A stretch of DNA of 64,000 nucleotides, taken from the NCBI GenBank assembly GCA_040285825.1, contig JAUPSS010000006.1, forward strand, positions 744,001-808,000. Direction: 5' to 3'. Position 1 is the stretch's first letter; the number at the start of each line of letters is the position of its first letter. The position numbers and the translations under genes are program-made. Under the pieces are notes generated by a model. That model ran no database searches. It was not told where the DNA came from and saw only the letters and a program-made list of their open reading frames with translations. This stretch comes from Eukaryota sp. TZLM1-RC. Lineage: Eukaryota; Metamonada: BaSk clade. This document shows positions 54,319 to 63,813 of the stretch, in pieces.

Positions 54319-54319
54319 A

Positions 54320-54940
54320 TAAAATTTATCAGCAATATATAGGTAATAGACTATAGGTAGGTGTTTATGTCATCAATAAAATCACAAATCTGCAAATGCT
54401 ATGTGAAAACATGCTCAACTAAACAACTTCTCCCAAAAATCATTCTGAAATGCATGTTTCGGAATCAGATGACTTGTGGGCAGTATCTTCAGCTTGATCA
54501 ACCTTTTCAAATGCACATCTTCTGAAGACCGGTAGTCCTGCTTGATTACTAGAGACAGTTCTAATTAAATCGTTGATGACTGTCAAAAAAGCATGTGCCA
54601 CTGTTGATATTGGAAGACAAATACTCCACTCCAGTGATTCACATCTTCGATCCTTGCTGATACATCTGTGATGAATGAAGACATTCTCAGAATGTTTCCA
54701 AAGTTTTCTCTATAGGTAAAGAACTCACTTTCTGCGTCCTCGTTGGAATTTACCTTGCATTAATTGAATTGGAGTTTATGGAGGGCTAATTTGGCGTCAT
54801 GGAGCGAGTTGAATTGGCTCCTCCTACAGAGAAGCAGTAGAATTTCTGCGTCTGTAAGATTCGTGCTGATATTCTCTCGTTGTTTCCAAAATGAAATGAT
54901 TCTTCCACTGTTGCAACTCGAAATACCTCAGGGGTTGGTT
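54320..54940. other. No recognised gene
   Basis: Only overlapping short frames on both strands (54764-54958(+), 54786-54989(-)), with no conservation elsewhere except where they enter repeat Y. Confidence 0.3.
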
Positions 54941-54948
54941 TTTGGGAG

Positions 54949-55118
54949 CTTTTTTTAGTTGCTCGCTGACCTGTTGTCTTGAAACACAATATTTTTAGGA
55001 GCTGTGCTCAGTTTCTAAATTTCCCCTGGCCCAAGAAGTACGCCGACTGTGTGCTTGAAAGGAAATAGCGAGATGAGTCAATTTTGTAATGGCATCAACA
55101 AATACACCAGCATATCTT
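54949..55118. repeat. Repeat Y, diverged copy
   Basis: Matches 8,674-8,864 (and the B and C units), ending at agcatatcttggtac, where Gypsy RT coding begins immediately. Confidence 0.5.
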
Positions 55119-55432
55119 GGTACAAGTTACCAATGAAGTGTTTGATACACTGACCGGCAACGGATTTGCTGTACCCTACGAGGATCCCTGGAGCTCCCAT
55201 ATCTGTCTAGTCCAACGTTCTGATAAGCCTCCAAGATTAACTGGTGACTACTCCGGTGCCGACCAAGTCGATGATCTTTCCGTCTCCGTCCCCGCTGGGC
55301 CAGCCTCCCAAAAATCACTGACGTGTGCCAAATCCTCTCTGATTCCCATTATATTGCTACTCTCGATCTCCCCAAAGCCTTTTGGCAGCTGAACCTCCAT
55401 TCTGACGACCAAAAGAAGTCCGCTGTAGCATC
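55117..55432 (+). pseudogene. Gypsy reverse transcriptase, N-terminal palm
   Basis: Frame 55117-55392 begins NEVFDTLTGNGFAVPYEDPW and continues SSHICLVQRSDKPPRLTGDYS. After a one-base change at the A5 run near 55,310, the frame 55323-55889 gives KITDVCQILSDSHYIATLDLPKAFWQL, with the first catalytic Asp at 55,365. These are the RT blocks before and at motif A. It then passes without a stop into family U sequence at about 55,432. Confidence 0.75.
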
Positions 55433-55857
55433 CATAAATAATTTTGTTAAAAGCTGCATCAAAAAAGTTCCTGAAAAACACTGTTATCAGACATCATTTT
55501 TGGCTCAGGGAATATTAAATCTTCTTGGAAATTTTTTAAAGTTATCCAAAGCAGTATCAGAAATCAGTCGAAAATTTGGTTCTTCTCGTTATAGTATTGA
55601 TAAAACGTTTCTCAAACTTTCTGCTGTTATGACAATTGCTGTAGGTAATCGATCTCCGCAAATTGCAGATGAACTTTTTGATGAATTTCATCGTCCGTTT
55701 TTGGAGACTCTGGTATGCTTATCCCGTACAAAACAGCGCTCCAGTCTCACTGTGAGTAGTGTTTCATCCAATGTTGACGAGGGAAAACCTTCTTGGTTTA
55801 TGATCCACGCTGTGGCGGAAAAATTTGTCAAGGCAGAGGTGAACGATTATCGCTCAA
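55432..55857 (+). pseudogene. Family U ORF fused in frame to Gypsy RT
   Basis: Same protein family as 3436-4074 (first ~135 residues), here in the same frame as the RT start. It is cut off at NDYRS, where LINE-A tail sequence begins. No independent start is needed, so the shared left border in both copies (gta-catccat-aa) marks the real border of the family or a shared junction. Confidence 0.5.
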
Positions 55858-56072
55858 AATGGTTCAAGAAAAAAAATGAAAAGATTTGATATTTTTCATG
55901 GCGTTCACGGATTCGATTCGCCATTATTAATAGATTACCTAGGCTTTTCAGTCGAATAAGAGAAGCTTTAGCTAGACAACAAGCAGGTCAAGATTTTGTA
56001 GAGGAAATCTTGGTTCAATGATAGTCGTCCCATTAGCTATGAGTTAATTTAACTTAGTGTGCAAATTCAATA
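55858..56072 (+). pseudogene. LINE-A 3' end, 5' truncated
   Basis: Matches 51,885-52,100: WRSRIRFAIINRLPRLFSRI and RQQAGQDFVEEILVQ with a TGA, then the 3' UTR ending gtgtgcaaattcaataaat. Comparison with 52,100 defines the LINE-A 3' terminus, and no poly(A) follows. It is joined on its left to family U. Confidence 0.7.
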
Positions 56073-56079
56073 AATATTT

Positions 56080-56690
56080 TTGAATTTTCTCAATTATTTT
56101 CTTTTGCCGTATATATCGACCACCTTCTAGCCTGATTTTCTATTCTGAGGATAATTCTTCATCAAGAGGTGTCAAACAGGGAGATCCATTATTGGTAATC
56201 AGAATGTTGAGGTAGTATTTAATGAAACTTTCATCAAATATGTTGATTATGAAGTCTATGCGATTCGTTTTTCTTGGCTCCTAATTTGGAAATAGTAAAT
56301 ATATCAAATCGATTTTGACAGGTACTTTGGGGAAAATTGAAGAGCAACTTTTAGCTATTCAAGAACTAAAAATTGATATGCATTTAGCGTTTTCGGTCGT
56401 GAATGTGTGTTTTGGATCGTAAATTAACCACCTCTATTGTTCTTTATCTTTCTACAATTTGACGTGATTTTGTTCTCAATTAAATGCTCTGAGAACCAAT
56501 TTTTTAGAAGATTTAGTGGTAGTTTGTACGTCCAAAATTCTTTATTATGCATTTTTTAGTCCAAAATTTGGTGGAGTTGGTTTTTCCAAAGCAGAATATT
56601 TATGCAAAAGTGCTTTTATTGGTGGTATGAAAAATTATCTTTTTGAGTGGAAACTCAGATTCAGACTCTGAATATATCACATCCTTCAGT
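56080..56690 (+). pseudogene. Another RLE-LINE reverse transcriptase, heavily decayed
   Basis: SSSRGVKQGDPL at about 56,158-56,192 is the RT 'GVxQGDPLxP' motif. After many stops, FGGVGFSKAEYLCKSAFIGGMKN (about 56,563-56,630) matches the YGGLGWTKASILTSCAFVGGC region of LINE-A. The catalytic YxDD is not visible. Its sequence is distinct from LINE-A and may be LINE-C. Confidence 0.55.
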
Positions 56691-56904
56691 AATTTTTACT
56701 CGAGAACATGGTGCAGGAACTACCTATTGATGTGTGAAATAAGTGTTTTTCTTCAAGTTTGCCTTCTGTACTTTTGAACTCTTCGTCTTATCTTCATTTT
56801 GCTGTTGTGAAATTACGTTTATGAAGCTTTTGCAGAGTCTTTATCAAAACCTCGCCCCTCCCTCTTCTCTTGTAAACAGGTAATCGTAATTCTAACAACG
56901 CGAT

Positions 56905-56952
56905 TTCTCCTGCGGTTTCCAGGCCTCGACGCTCGAAAAGGAGAAAGGGAAG
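56905..56952 (+). pseudogene. Gypsy integrase basic tail and polypurine tract
   Basis: SRPRRSKRRKGSVSLG frame reading into the LTR, with the purine tract aaaaggagaaagggaag at 56,936-56,952. Same layout as at 31,850 and 38,900. Confidence 0.5.
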
Positions 56953-57138
56953 TGTTAGCCTTGGTCAGCTTCATTGTTATTTGGTTTAGAATAGTTTTTA
57001 TAGTTTAATCTAGTTTTTGTACAATTGCGCTTTAGTGCATAAGTCGAAGGAAACTTTTGTGCTTTCGTAATAAATTACATTGGTTTTTAGGTATACTATG
57101 TCTAACCCCCGCAGAACATCACACCAATCACTTTGACT
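56953..57138 (+). repeat. Gypsy LTR/leader with gag start
   Basis: TGTTAGCC at 56,953 directly after the purine tract. 146 bp later ATG 57,099 opens MSNPRRTSHQSL and stops, homologous to the gag starts at 6,126 and 61,480. Only this end of the element remains. Confidence 0.45.
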
Positions 57139-57441
57139 TGTTATACTAGGTTTGATTGTTCTCTTATTGATATTGTTCTCATAGTAAGAATATTTCCAAT
57201 ATTGCTTGAGGTATTTCACCAATCAACACCAATTAATAGACGATCTACACCATACAAGTAAGGACTTTGACTTTTTGGTTACTCCTTTATGTCTGAAACC
57301 CCAGGTATTTTAAGTGCTTGGCAGATTTATCAAAACTTGTTGCAGCAAAGAAACCACAAATCATTTAATTTAATTAATTTAATTTAATTAGTTTAAATAA
57401 ATTTATTTATTTATTTTCTACGAAGAATCAAATAGAACAAA

Positions 57442-58113
57442 CTAAAACACATAAGAAACTAAATTCTCCACGCCAACTCTTGATGAATCCTTATAAAGTT
57501 TAGACATCATTAAACTCAAGTACTTGGGAACACTTCTGTACAAAGCGAAAATGATACGATTTTTCCATAAATTCTCTGCAAAATTCTTACCACTTGAACG
57601 ACATAAATTACCAAAATCATTGATGAAATTCAAGGCGGATTGTCCAATGTTGCCAAAAATCGAAAAGGCAAAAGGAACAAACGAAAACTTCGAATAAAGG
57701 TTCTTATTTAAATCATTTAATATCTCAGTATATTTATCTCTCTTACGATCTTCAGCCTTGTTTAAATGACCATTAGCACTAAGTAAAACATCATCACGAT
57801 AAATAAAAGTAAAGGGATCAACTGTAGTGAAATCAACAACAACTTGAGAGGAATCCACAAAAGGAGCAATTAAATCACCTCGACGTGAATTAAAAAGATT
57901 ATCATCACTATAATGCTTCAACAAAGGTTCTACTTTGCAACTAAAATTGTAACACTTGAACATCTCATATGTCACATTTAAATAAATTATCACTTTTCTG
58001 TTCCAATCTTGTTTTACTTGTGCCTTTCCACTTGAGCCGAAAACACCCATTTTGGCTTCGTAATAAATTAAAAAAAAATACTCTAAAAATGAATGAATAA
58101 AGATCTCATTCAA
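57442..58113 (-). CDS. LINE-C C-terminal RLE domain
   Basis: A 223-codon minus-strand frame, the most intact endonuclease domain in the window. It has FNSRRGDLIAPF (about 57,890), VVVDFTTVDPF, an HLNKAEDRKRDKYTEIL block (K-x-KY), FSFVPFAFSIFGNIGQSALNF and a C-terminus RSVPKYLSLMMSKLYK...VENLVSYVF. These are all RLE motifs of R2-like LINEs. The first ~20 residues (before AKMGVFGSSGK) lie at the truncation border, and no RT or CCHC finger is attached upstream. The 3' UTR (57,350-57,441) has an (AATT)n-type run. It is unbroken, so either young or spared. Confidence 0.75.
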   Translation of the reverse strand: MNEIFIHSFLEYFFLIYYEAKMGVFGSSGKAQVKQDWNRKVIIYLNVTYEMFKCYNFSCKVEPLLKHYSDDNLFNSRRGDLIAPFVDSSQVVVDFTTVDPFTFIYRDDVLLSANGHLNKAEDRKRDKYTEILNDLNKNLYSKFSFVPFAFSIFGNIGQSALNFINDFGNLCRSSGKNFAENLWKNRIIFALYRSVPKYLSLMMSKLYKDSSRVGVENLVSYVF

Positions 58114-58329
58114 ATTTCAAACAATTTAAACAACTTGAAAAGTAAGAAAATCCACATTTGAAATAACCAACATGAAAACAAAAACAACATTTTGAAAATT
58201 GTTGACAGTGGCTGTCAACAGGAAGATCTACCAAAAAGATCTACCACCATGAAGCTAAAACACGATGGTGTTGCAGTATAATTCATAGATAGAGTAATCT
58301 CAGTTAATTCAAATTTGCCGTTACTGGCA

Positions 58330-58625
58330 CATATGATTTAACAAGGGTGATAACAGGTTCATAAATATCACATCCACTAATAACACGACTCTTAGGCTCA
58401 ACTTTGTGTCAAGTTTTGACATTGGTTGAAGCGAATGATTGTGTTGAATGACACAAAACCCTAATCATGGGTTCGAATCCCATCACGTCCCAAAATTTAT
58501 GTTCACTTCACAATATTTCTGGGATTGATTCTCAGTAGTGGCTAAAAAAATGCAACATATGTGGCAAAAATTAACAAGGTAAGGTCAATAAAAAATGTTA
58601 AGAAGTTGAAACAGAAAGACAAGTT
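58330..58625 (+). mobile_element. Interior piece of the long-TIR element with tRNA-like B box
   Basis: Corresponds to 10,735-11,030 at lower identity (no TIRs). It contains atgggttcgaatcccat near 58,464-58,480: a perfect GGTTCGAATCC B box inside a 5-bp stem, with a possible A-box-like ttggttgaagcg ~40 bp upstream. This hints at a tRNA-derived segment, but the acceptor stem cannot be formed. Confidence 0.45.
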
Positions 58626-58848
58626 TGCAAATTTTTTATTGGATGTTTGCGATGGTTGTGGTTCTTGTTTAATTAATCAAATACCAAAAATTTATAATTT
58701 GTTTCTCAATGACCCTTGCTTTATATCTTCTATGCATCTTCGATCTGTTATTTGGCCTAATAATCTTTCACATGGATTAATCTGTAAATGTGGAAAGTCT
58801 GTCACTCCAACCCATTTATTTCATTGTAATTGTTTTATTGCTGTCTAG
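58626..58848 (+). pseudogene. LINE CCHC-finger fragment
   Basis: Continues in frame with the Lys-rich ORF start: FLLDVCDGCGSCLINQIPK, FLNDPCF and CKCGKSVTPTHLFHCNCF, a C-terminal CCHC finger (CxC...H4C) of LINE-B type. It ends where inverted repeat R starts. Confidence 0.6.
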
Positions 58849-59330
58849 AACTATTCAGGCTTTGATACCAATTCATCAATAACTGGTTGAAAGATAGTAA
58901 AAACGAATAATAATTGATATTAATTTATTGATATCATTTCAACGTATAAAGCTATAAATCTAATGCATTAGATTGTAATAATGATATTTGGTTTAAAAAA
59001 ATTACAATGTTATGATGTTTCAGTAAAAGAATAGGAACTAAATAAAATAAAAATATCAAGTTCATCGTCAATTGAAAACACTACCCCCTCTGAATGATGT
59101 GCTCTACATTTTGCTATGCACAAAGAAAAGGACTGATTGACAAGTGGCAACATGTATTTGTTGAAAAAATGAGTTTTCTGTAGTCACCGATTTTTATTTT
59201 TATTTATTTGCATCAAGAGAAAAATGGATGTCTTTATATTTGTTAAATATACATTAGCATATCGCTTTGGTGGTAAAATGTCCCTTGTTATCAAAACTAA
59301 GAGAAATTTTTTTTTTCTAACGCTGCTGAA
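58849..59330. repeat. Repeat R, inverted copy
   Basis: Reverse complement of about 830-350, with diverged palindrome motifs (gtcaattg; gattgacaa). Confidence 0.6.
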
Positions 59331-59389
59331 AACAAAAGAAAAGCTTATCGACAAGTAAACTAAATATAATGAATATACTTTTAAGACTA

Positions 59390-59645
59390 TTACACTATAA
59401 TAGTGTATAGACTAACACTACTTCTTCCCCTCCTTTCGACTGTCTCTTCTGGCTCCTCTACGAGGTTGCATGCAAGTAGGTTGACCAGCAGGGGGTCGCG
59501 ACTTTTTAGTCTAGAGGCAGGCTTGATAGGTATTGGTGCTCTTAATGCGGTCGACAGGCTCAGTGCCTCGTACATATCCTGCATATACAACTTGGCACTC
59601 GTTACTATCCTGGCTCAGAACTTCTAATAAACCTGACCTATAAAC
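59390..59645. other. GC-richer block before gag, unassigned
   Basis: Visibly less AT-rich than its left flank, with an aataaa string near 59,625 and a short repeat acctgacctataaacctgacc. It directly precedes a Gypsy gag and might be an LTR or leader, but no second copy is in the window. Short ORFs on both strands are probably shadows. Confidence 0.3.
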
Positions 59646-59648
59646 CTG

Positions 59649-60221
59649 ACCTGTTCTTTTGAAGATGATGAGAACCCTGAACACCTGTATGACCTTGTGG
59701 ATGCTCATAACTCTGTTGCTGATGCTGAAGCCCTGATGTTACAATACATCCCAAGATGTATCGCCCCTGAAGTTCTCGATACATTGCTGATTACTCACCA
59801 TATTTCCCCAAGAAAACCCAAGAAGATTCTCAATCATGTCCTGTCCTGTACTAAGATAGAGGATACAGCTCAAGCCTACAAGCTGTATGCTTGTGGTACC
59901 CTGAACCTGAACTGCCGAGATGCTGAAGAGGCCATTTCAAAGTATACCCGTGTCTTTGTGAAAGTTAACCGGAAGACCCCAACTCCGCAGAGCAATAGCC
60001 AAGCTCTGACCCGTAAATTCCTGAATGGAATCCGTCCTGAACCTTTAAAAAGGTTATTGAAGTCTGAAGCAGAAGACTTCCTTATCTCCTCTATCCCTGA
60101 AATCCTTAAACGATTAACTGTCCTCTTGCCTGAATATCATAGATCTTTACATTACCAGCTATTTGAAGATAGACTGGCTAACAAGTACTCTGGAAACCCT
60201 AATCGAAGAATTAATGACTAA
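59649..60221 (+). pseudogene. Gypsy Gag capsid
   Basis: Reading from CSFEDDENPEHLYDLVDAHN through the 174-codon ORF 59697-60221: ALMLQYIPRCIAPEVLDTLL, ISKYTRVF, ALTRKFLNGIRPEPLKRLL and IPEILKRLTVLLPEYH. The helical pattern with 'FxxGIxPxxLxxxL' near the C-terminus is typical of retrotransposon Gag capsid. The frame ends shortly after YHRSLHYQLFEDR, where RNase H sequence of the same element begins in another frame, so everything from the zinc knuckle to RNase H is deleted. Confidence 0.6.
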
Positions 60222-60447
60222 ACCGTCCTTCAATTCTTTCGATTTCGACATAGTACACATCGAAGATCCCAAAAATTTTTGGGCAGACTACCTATCTCGA
60301 ACTAACCTGGACTCCCCTAAGAAAAACCCCGGAAAGAAAGAAAGAAAGACCAGAAATAGGACTGCTCGTACTAAAAACACTATCGAAAAATGTTGTTGTT
60401 ACCTTGCTCATCTTACTTCCTTAACTCAAACTCTTACCGATTCTTGA
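60219..60447 (+). pseudogene. Gypsy RNase H C-terminus
   Basis: Frame 60163-60447: FDFDIVHIEDPKNFWADYLSR at about 60,238-60,300 (quoted minus one residue) matches the end of Gypsy RNase H ('YxFxIxHxxGxxNxxADxLSR'). A Lys/Arg-rich linker follows, then a stop. The next recognisable domain is already integrase C-terminal, so the HHCC finger and DDE core are deleted. Confidence 0.65.
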
Positions 60448-60459
60448 AATACAATAGAT

Positions 60460-60933
60460 CTGGATTCTATTGCTATTGAGCCTAGTGCTCCTCTCACCAG
60501 TAAGTTTCAACCTGGTGATCGTGTGTTTGTTATCCGAGACAAACCAGCCAGGCTTCATGGCCATTTTGTAGGACCTTATGTTGTTGAAAAACAACTTACC
60601 AACTCTTCGATCCTAGTGAAGAATCCCATCGCTGAGAACCTGCTTAAAACCTCAATCCACCTAGTAAAACCTTGTACTTCCTCCTTGCCTAAAGAAATTC
60701 TTGATTCTTCCGTCGCCGCTGATAAAGGAGAACATGTCATAGCTGCCATCCATTCTATTGACAACAACGACGCTACTATAATTTGGTCAGACGGGACCAG
60801 TACTGTACAGCCTGTAGACTCAATCAAGAATACTGCTGCCTACAAACGATTTTGCTGCTCCACGAAGATGTTACTAAGAAGAAGACCCGTGGAAAAAGAA
60901 AGTAGAGGTAGTGTTGGCTCTCAGCCATTGTAG
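60460..60933 (+). CDS. Gypsy integrase C-terminus: GPY/F and conserved tail
   Basis: FQPGDRVFVIRDKPARLHGH and FVGPYVVEKQL form the GPY/F domain. Then LLKTSIHLVKPC and the tail VIAAIHSIDNNDATIIWSDG...IKNTAAYKRF, conserved with 38,700-38,860, and RRRPVEKESRGSVGS. The ORF ends (TAG 60,931) 22 bp inside the LTR. The spacing and residues of the tail match the 38.8 kb copy although the DNA has diverged. Confidence 0.75.
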   Translation: MDSIAIEPSAPLTSKFQPGDRVFVIRDKPARLHGHFVGPYVVEKQLTNSSILVKNPIAENLLKTSIHLVKPCTSSLPKEILDSSVAADKGEHVIAAIHSIDNNDATIIWSDGTSTVQPVDSIKNTAAYKRFCCSTKMLLRRRPVEKESRGSVGSQPL

Positions 60934-61058
60934 TTGGAGTGATGACGTGTCCCTACTTTAATAAGATTGTTGCAATTTTATCCTTTGATTTTCCTTGTTG
61001 CGTAGATAAACATCTGTCCTCGTTTGTTATGCTGTTCTCTCGTGCACATAACCCAACA
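60912..61058 (+). repeat. Gypsy LTR, about 147 bp
   Basis: Starts TGTTGGCT after the purine-rich gaaagtagaggtag and ends ACCCAACA; inverted ends TGTTGG/CCAACA. It contains gagtgatgacgtgtc, linking it to the LTR-like blocks at 4,701, 31,290, 29,160 and 46,737. LINE RT sequence begins immediately after the end. Confidence 0.5.
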
Positions 61059-61300
61059 GTATCTCCTTTTCTGTATAGTTTGGGTACATCTCATGTTCTT
61101 AAACTACTAAATCATATGGAAGGGGTTTCTGTAGTATCTTACTTAGATGATACATACATTCTACTAGATGAGGAAATTGACAGTCAACATTTATTGTCCA
61201 ATGAATATTCAAAATTGGGTTAAAAATAAATTTGGAAAAAGCAAAAATTATCAAGAATACTGAAGATTGGGTAGCCCAACAGGCAGTAATGAGTTTGAGA
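61059..61300 (+). pseudogene. LINE reverse transcriptase fragment
   Basis: VSPFLYSLGTSHVLKLLN, EGVSVVSYLDDTYILLDEE (SYLDD at about 61,136-61,150 = YxDD catalytic motif) and, after a frame change, LGLKINLEKAKIIKN: RT motifs B (end), C and D in order. It differs from LINE-A and lacks the rest of the domain. Confidence 0.65.
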
Positions 61301-61479
61301 GTGGTTTTCTTGACACTAAAATATGAAATGAACTGATTCCAAGTTGAATTTGATCAAAGAACTACCACTTCAGAATCAATTATTACTGTTTAAGTTTAGT
61401 TTATTAGTATCCCGCCTATTAGTTTAAGAAGAGAGAATACGATTCCTCTTCGTAATAAATCTCATTACATTTCTACTGT

Positions 61480-62141
61480 ATGTCTAACATTAACGAGCAA
61501 AGACCATCAATACGTATTGGGTCCCCAGAGGCTCGACGCAGGATCCACGAGGAAGAGACTGGTCCCTCTTCCTCACCACTAACCACAGACCTAGCTCCCG
61601 TGCCCCTGTCTTCAGTTGAAGCTTCTGCGCTTCCTGAAGCCACTCTCCCTGAAGGTTCTACCCCAAAGGAAGAAAGTTCCCTTCCAGAGGATCCCGTTCC
61701 AATGGAAGGAAGCTCCCCTCCTCGGGATTCCGCTCCTGTGGAAGGAGACAACCCTTGTAAGGATTCTATTTCTTCAGAAGGATGAAGTCCTTCGTTAGTC
61801 GACGACGAAGATGCTGAGGATTCCGAAGCTCCTCCCTCTTCTTCTTCACTCAGGGTATCAGAAGTCCCATCTTCTCCCCACCCTCAAAGAAGCTCTGAAG
61901 TTCCACCTTCACATTCTATTCAAAGAAGAGAGACGGTTCAACCTTCTCAAAACACTACAGAAGGATCTGAAGTCCAAACTCCTCCCTCTCGACAAGACAC
62001 TGAAGTCCCAACTTCATCTCCTAGACCTGAGTCTGAGGTTCCATCCTCCCATCAACCTCCTTCAGTTCCAACTGTAAGGAGAGTCAGTCAAAATCCTGCC
62101 GTTCCAACTTCAGGATCTAAATTCAACAGTAAGTGGAGTTA
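61480..62141 (+). pseudogene. Gypsy-type gag N-terminus with P/S/E repeats
   Basis: ATG 61,480 opens MSNINEQRPSIRIGSPEARR, like the gag starts at 6,126 and 57,099, after a leader with cattacatt-tact. A single TGA (61,783-61,785) interrupts one continuous frame to TAA 62,139. The first half holds degenerate 12-residue repeats (PEDPVPMEGSSP, PRDSAPVEGDNP). The second half has SEVPSS/SEVPPS/TEVPTSS repeats. It is probably a disordered Gag N-terminal region. The capsid does not follow; RNase H sequence begins within 150 bp. Confidence 0.55.
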
Positions 62142-62259
62142 ATAATCTGTCTGTTTCCCCTCTCCAGGCTAGTGATTCCATTCCTAGCACTTCGAACCTT
62201 CCTTCGTATCTTTAACTTCTTTATACTTCTTCATATGGGAACAAATCGAAAGGAACAAA

Positions 62260-62355
62260 CCAAAAGGAACTCTACGTCATATTGCTCATGTTAACTCAAA
62301 GTGGTTTTGAAAACTACTTGAAAGAAAGGAAACTGGTTATATTCACAGACCACGG
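62260..62355 (+). pseudogene. Gypsy RNase H fragment
   Basis: HVNSKWF then, one frame over, FENYLKERKLVIFTDHGG matches the 'FxxYLxGRKFxxxTDHKPL' strand of Gypsy RNase H. Very short. Confidence 0.5.
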
Positions 62356-62384
62356 TGGTTGACCCCAAAAAATTGACAAAACTA

Positions 62385-62590
62385 AACCCTGAATCAAACC
62401 AGAACTTATCAATTCACCCAATTACTGGGAACCAAAAGAGTTGTCTCATATTATCGGACGTGATCCAAGCTATTGTTTTTGTTCTTGCAGCAAAGACCAG
62501 AACCACAATGATTTGCTATTAACAAATGAAAAGTGTCACACCATTTTGAAGGGACAATTTTTCAAGTCCACATCGAATACAAAAGAACTA
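62385..62590 (+). pseudogene. Diverged PNYWEPKELS module
   Basis: IKPELINSPNYWEPKELSHI, then RDPSYCFCSCSKDQNHNDLL and ILKGQFF: the same module as 6822-7040, directly after an RNase H strand. 62,590-63,050 holds the matching downstream region (cactatatcaataag etc.) and no other gene. Confidence 0.45.
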
Positions 62591-63329
62591 ATCAGTTAAC
62601 TGCTGGTAACGGTTGCTATAGAAACACCATTCTTACTTTCACAACTATCTTTTAACCGAAATTTCGTGAAGGAATTTTACATGATCTCAAGAATTTTCTT
62701 CCGTTATTCGCAAATTATACAGATCCACCATTGAAGTGTGATCTTCATCCTCTGATTCAGCTTGATCGTCATCCAACCTACTTGTTTGAAATTCTTGGTA
62801 GTTGTAACCCTCATCACTATATCAATAAGAAAAAAAAACAATTAAATTCGCGATACCAGTCCAGAAATGTTCTCATGATGATACGCCAAAATTTCGATCA
62901 CTCTTTTCAGCATCATCAACACATTTTTCTTAAATGTTCTCATCTCTAAGGAGATTTTGGTTCCTTGTTATCTCATTTTCACATACCTGACAAGTCACCC
63001 TCAGTGAAATCGTTCAATGGGCGGTTTGGTTAAACTGTTAGCAGCAGCTAAGCATGACTTTCCCATTTAGGAAAGTGAATCACATCATCAAACGTCGTCT
63101 CCTTCTAATAGATCCTTTTTTCTTTATGTATTGTGCACGAAAAGCAACAGTAATTACTAGAGTTAGTAAGGAATCGTCCTGTGCCCAAAATACTGCTCTA
63201 AATCATGCAGTTTTGCAGTTTCAACTCAGTCGCTCCCTATCTGAACCATACCGGTCGAGAATCTGTCTCCTGCTGAGTGGAAGCACTTAAGCTTTGCGCG
63301 CAGCATATGTAAGCTGATTTTATGTCAGA

Positions 63330-63634
63330 CATGACAATGTAAGAAAGAGTATTCATCTACATAGATGACATTATAGTAGCTTCCAACAACTAGAAGGACT
63401 TTTCATCTAGACTAGACCACATCTTCAAGCTCGTTATCGAGTCAGCATTGCTCTCCATAGGTGCTCATTCCAGAACAATGAATAACCCACCAAGGTTAGT
63501 GGCTCAATATTTGAAAACGGCCAACGCCGGATTGATCCTACCAAGACAGAATCAATAACCAAGTTAGCCCCGGCAACCTCCCAGAACTTTGATAGGTTTC
63601 CTTGTCCTCAAACTGAACGACCTTTGCTCTTCAG
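63330..63634 (+). pseudogene. Gypsy reverse transcriptase, catalytic and thumb region
   Basis: VFIYIDDIIVASNN with YIDD at 63,358-63,369 (RT motif C), a TAG, DHIFKLVIESALLSIG, a frame change, then GSIFENGQRRIDPTKTES and ITKLAPATSQNF, the thumb. It is interrupted at 63,635 by the end of a long-TIR element. The 63054-63290 ORF just upstream (ARKATVITRVSKES) has no recognised domain. Confidence 0.7.
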
Positions 63635-63813
63635 AACCTACAAAAATCCAAAAATATGCAGACTATACAGACACATGTAATCAGATCTTTCTTAACCGTA
63701 ATCAATCTCAAACAGTTAAAAACTGAATGATTGATGATGACTCAGTCGTTTATGTATTTGTGATAAAAGACTCCAAATAAAGAGAATTACTCTCAATATT
63801 TGGTAGAGACTCT
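63635..63813. mobile_element. Single terminal repeat of the long-TIR element
   Basis: 179 bp from aacctacaaaaatcc to gtagagactct, matching the TIR ends at 12,255-12,433 (inverted) and 10,398-10,576. The interior of the known element does not follow. The final ~190 bp of the window show no feature. Confidence 0.65.

Noticed and set aside
57355-57415. LINE poly(A) tail or telomere-like repeat
   Set aside because: It is a short AATT/AAAT-type low-complexity run in the LINE-C 3' UTR; no G-containing telomeric repeat.
59390-59640. Host exon on either strand (59390-59590, 59403-59627)
   Set aside because: Both strands are open over the same short GC-richer block, with no splice context or conservation that would favour one.
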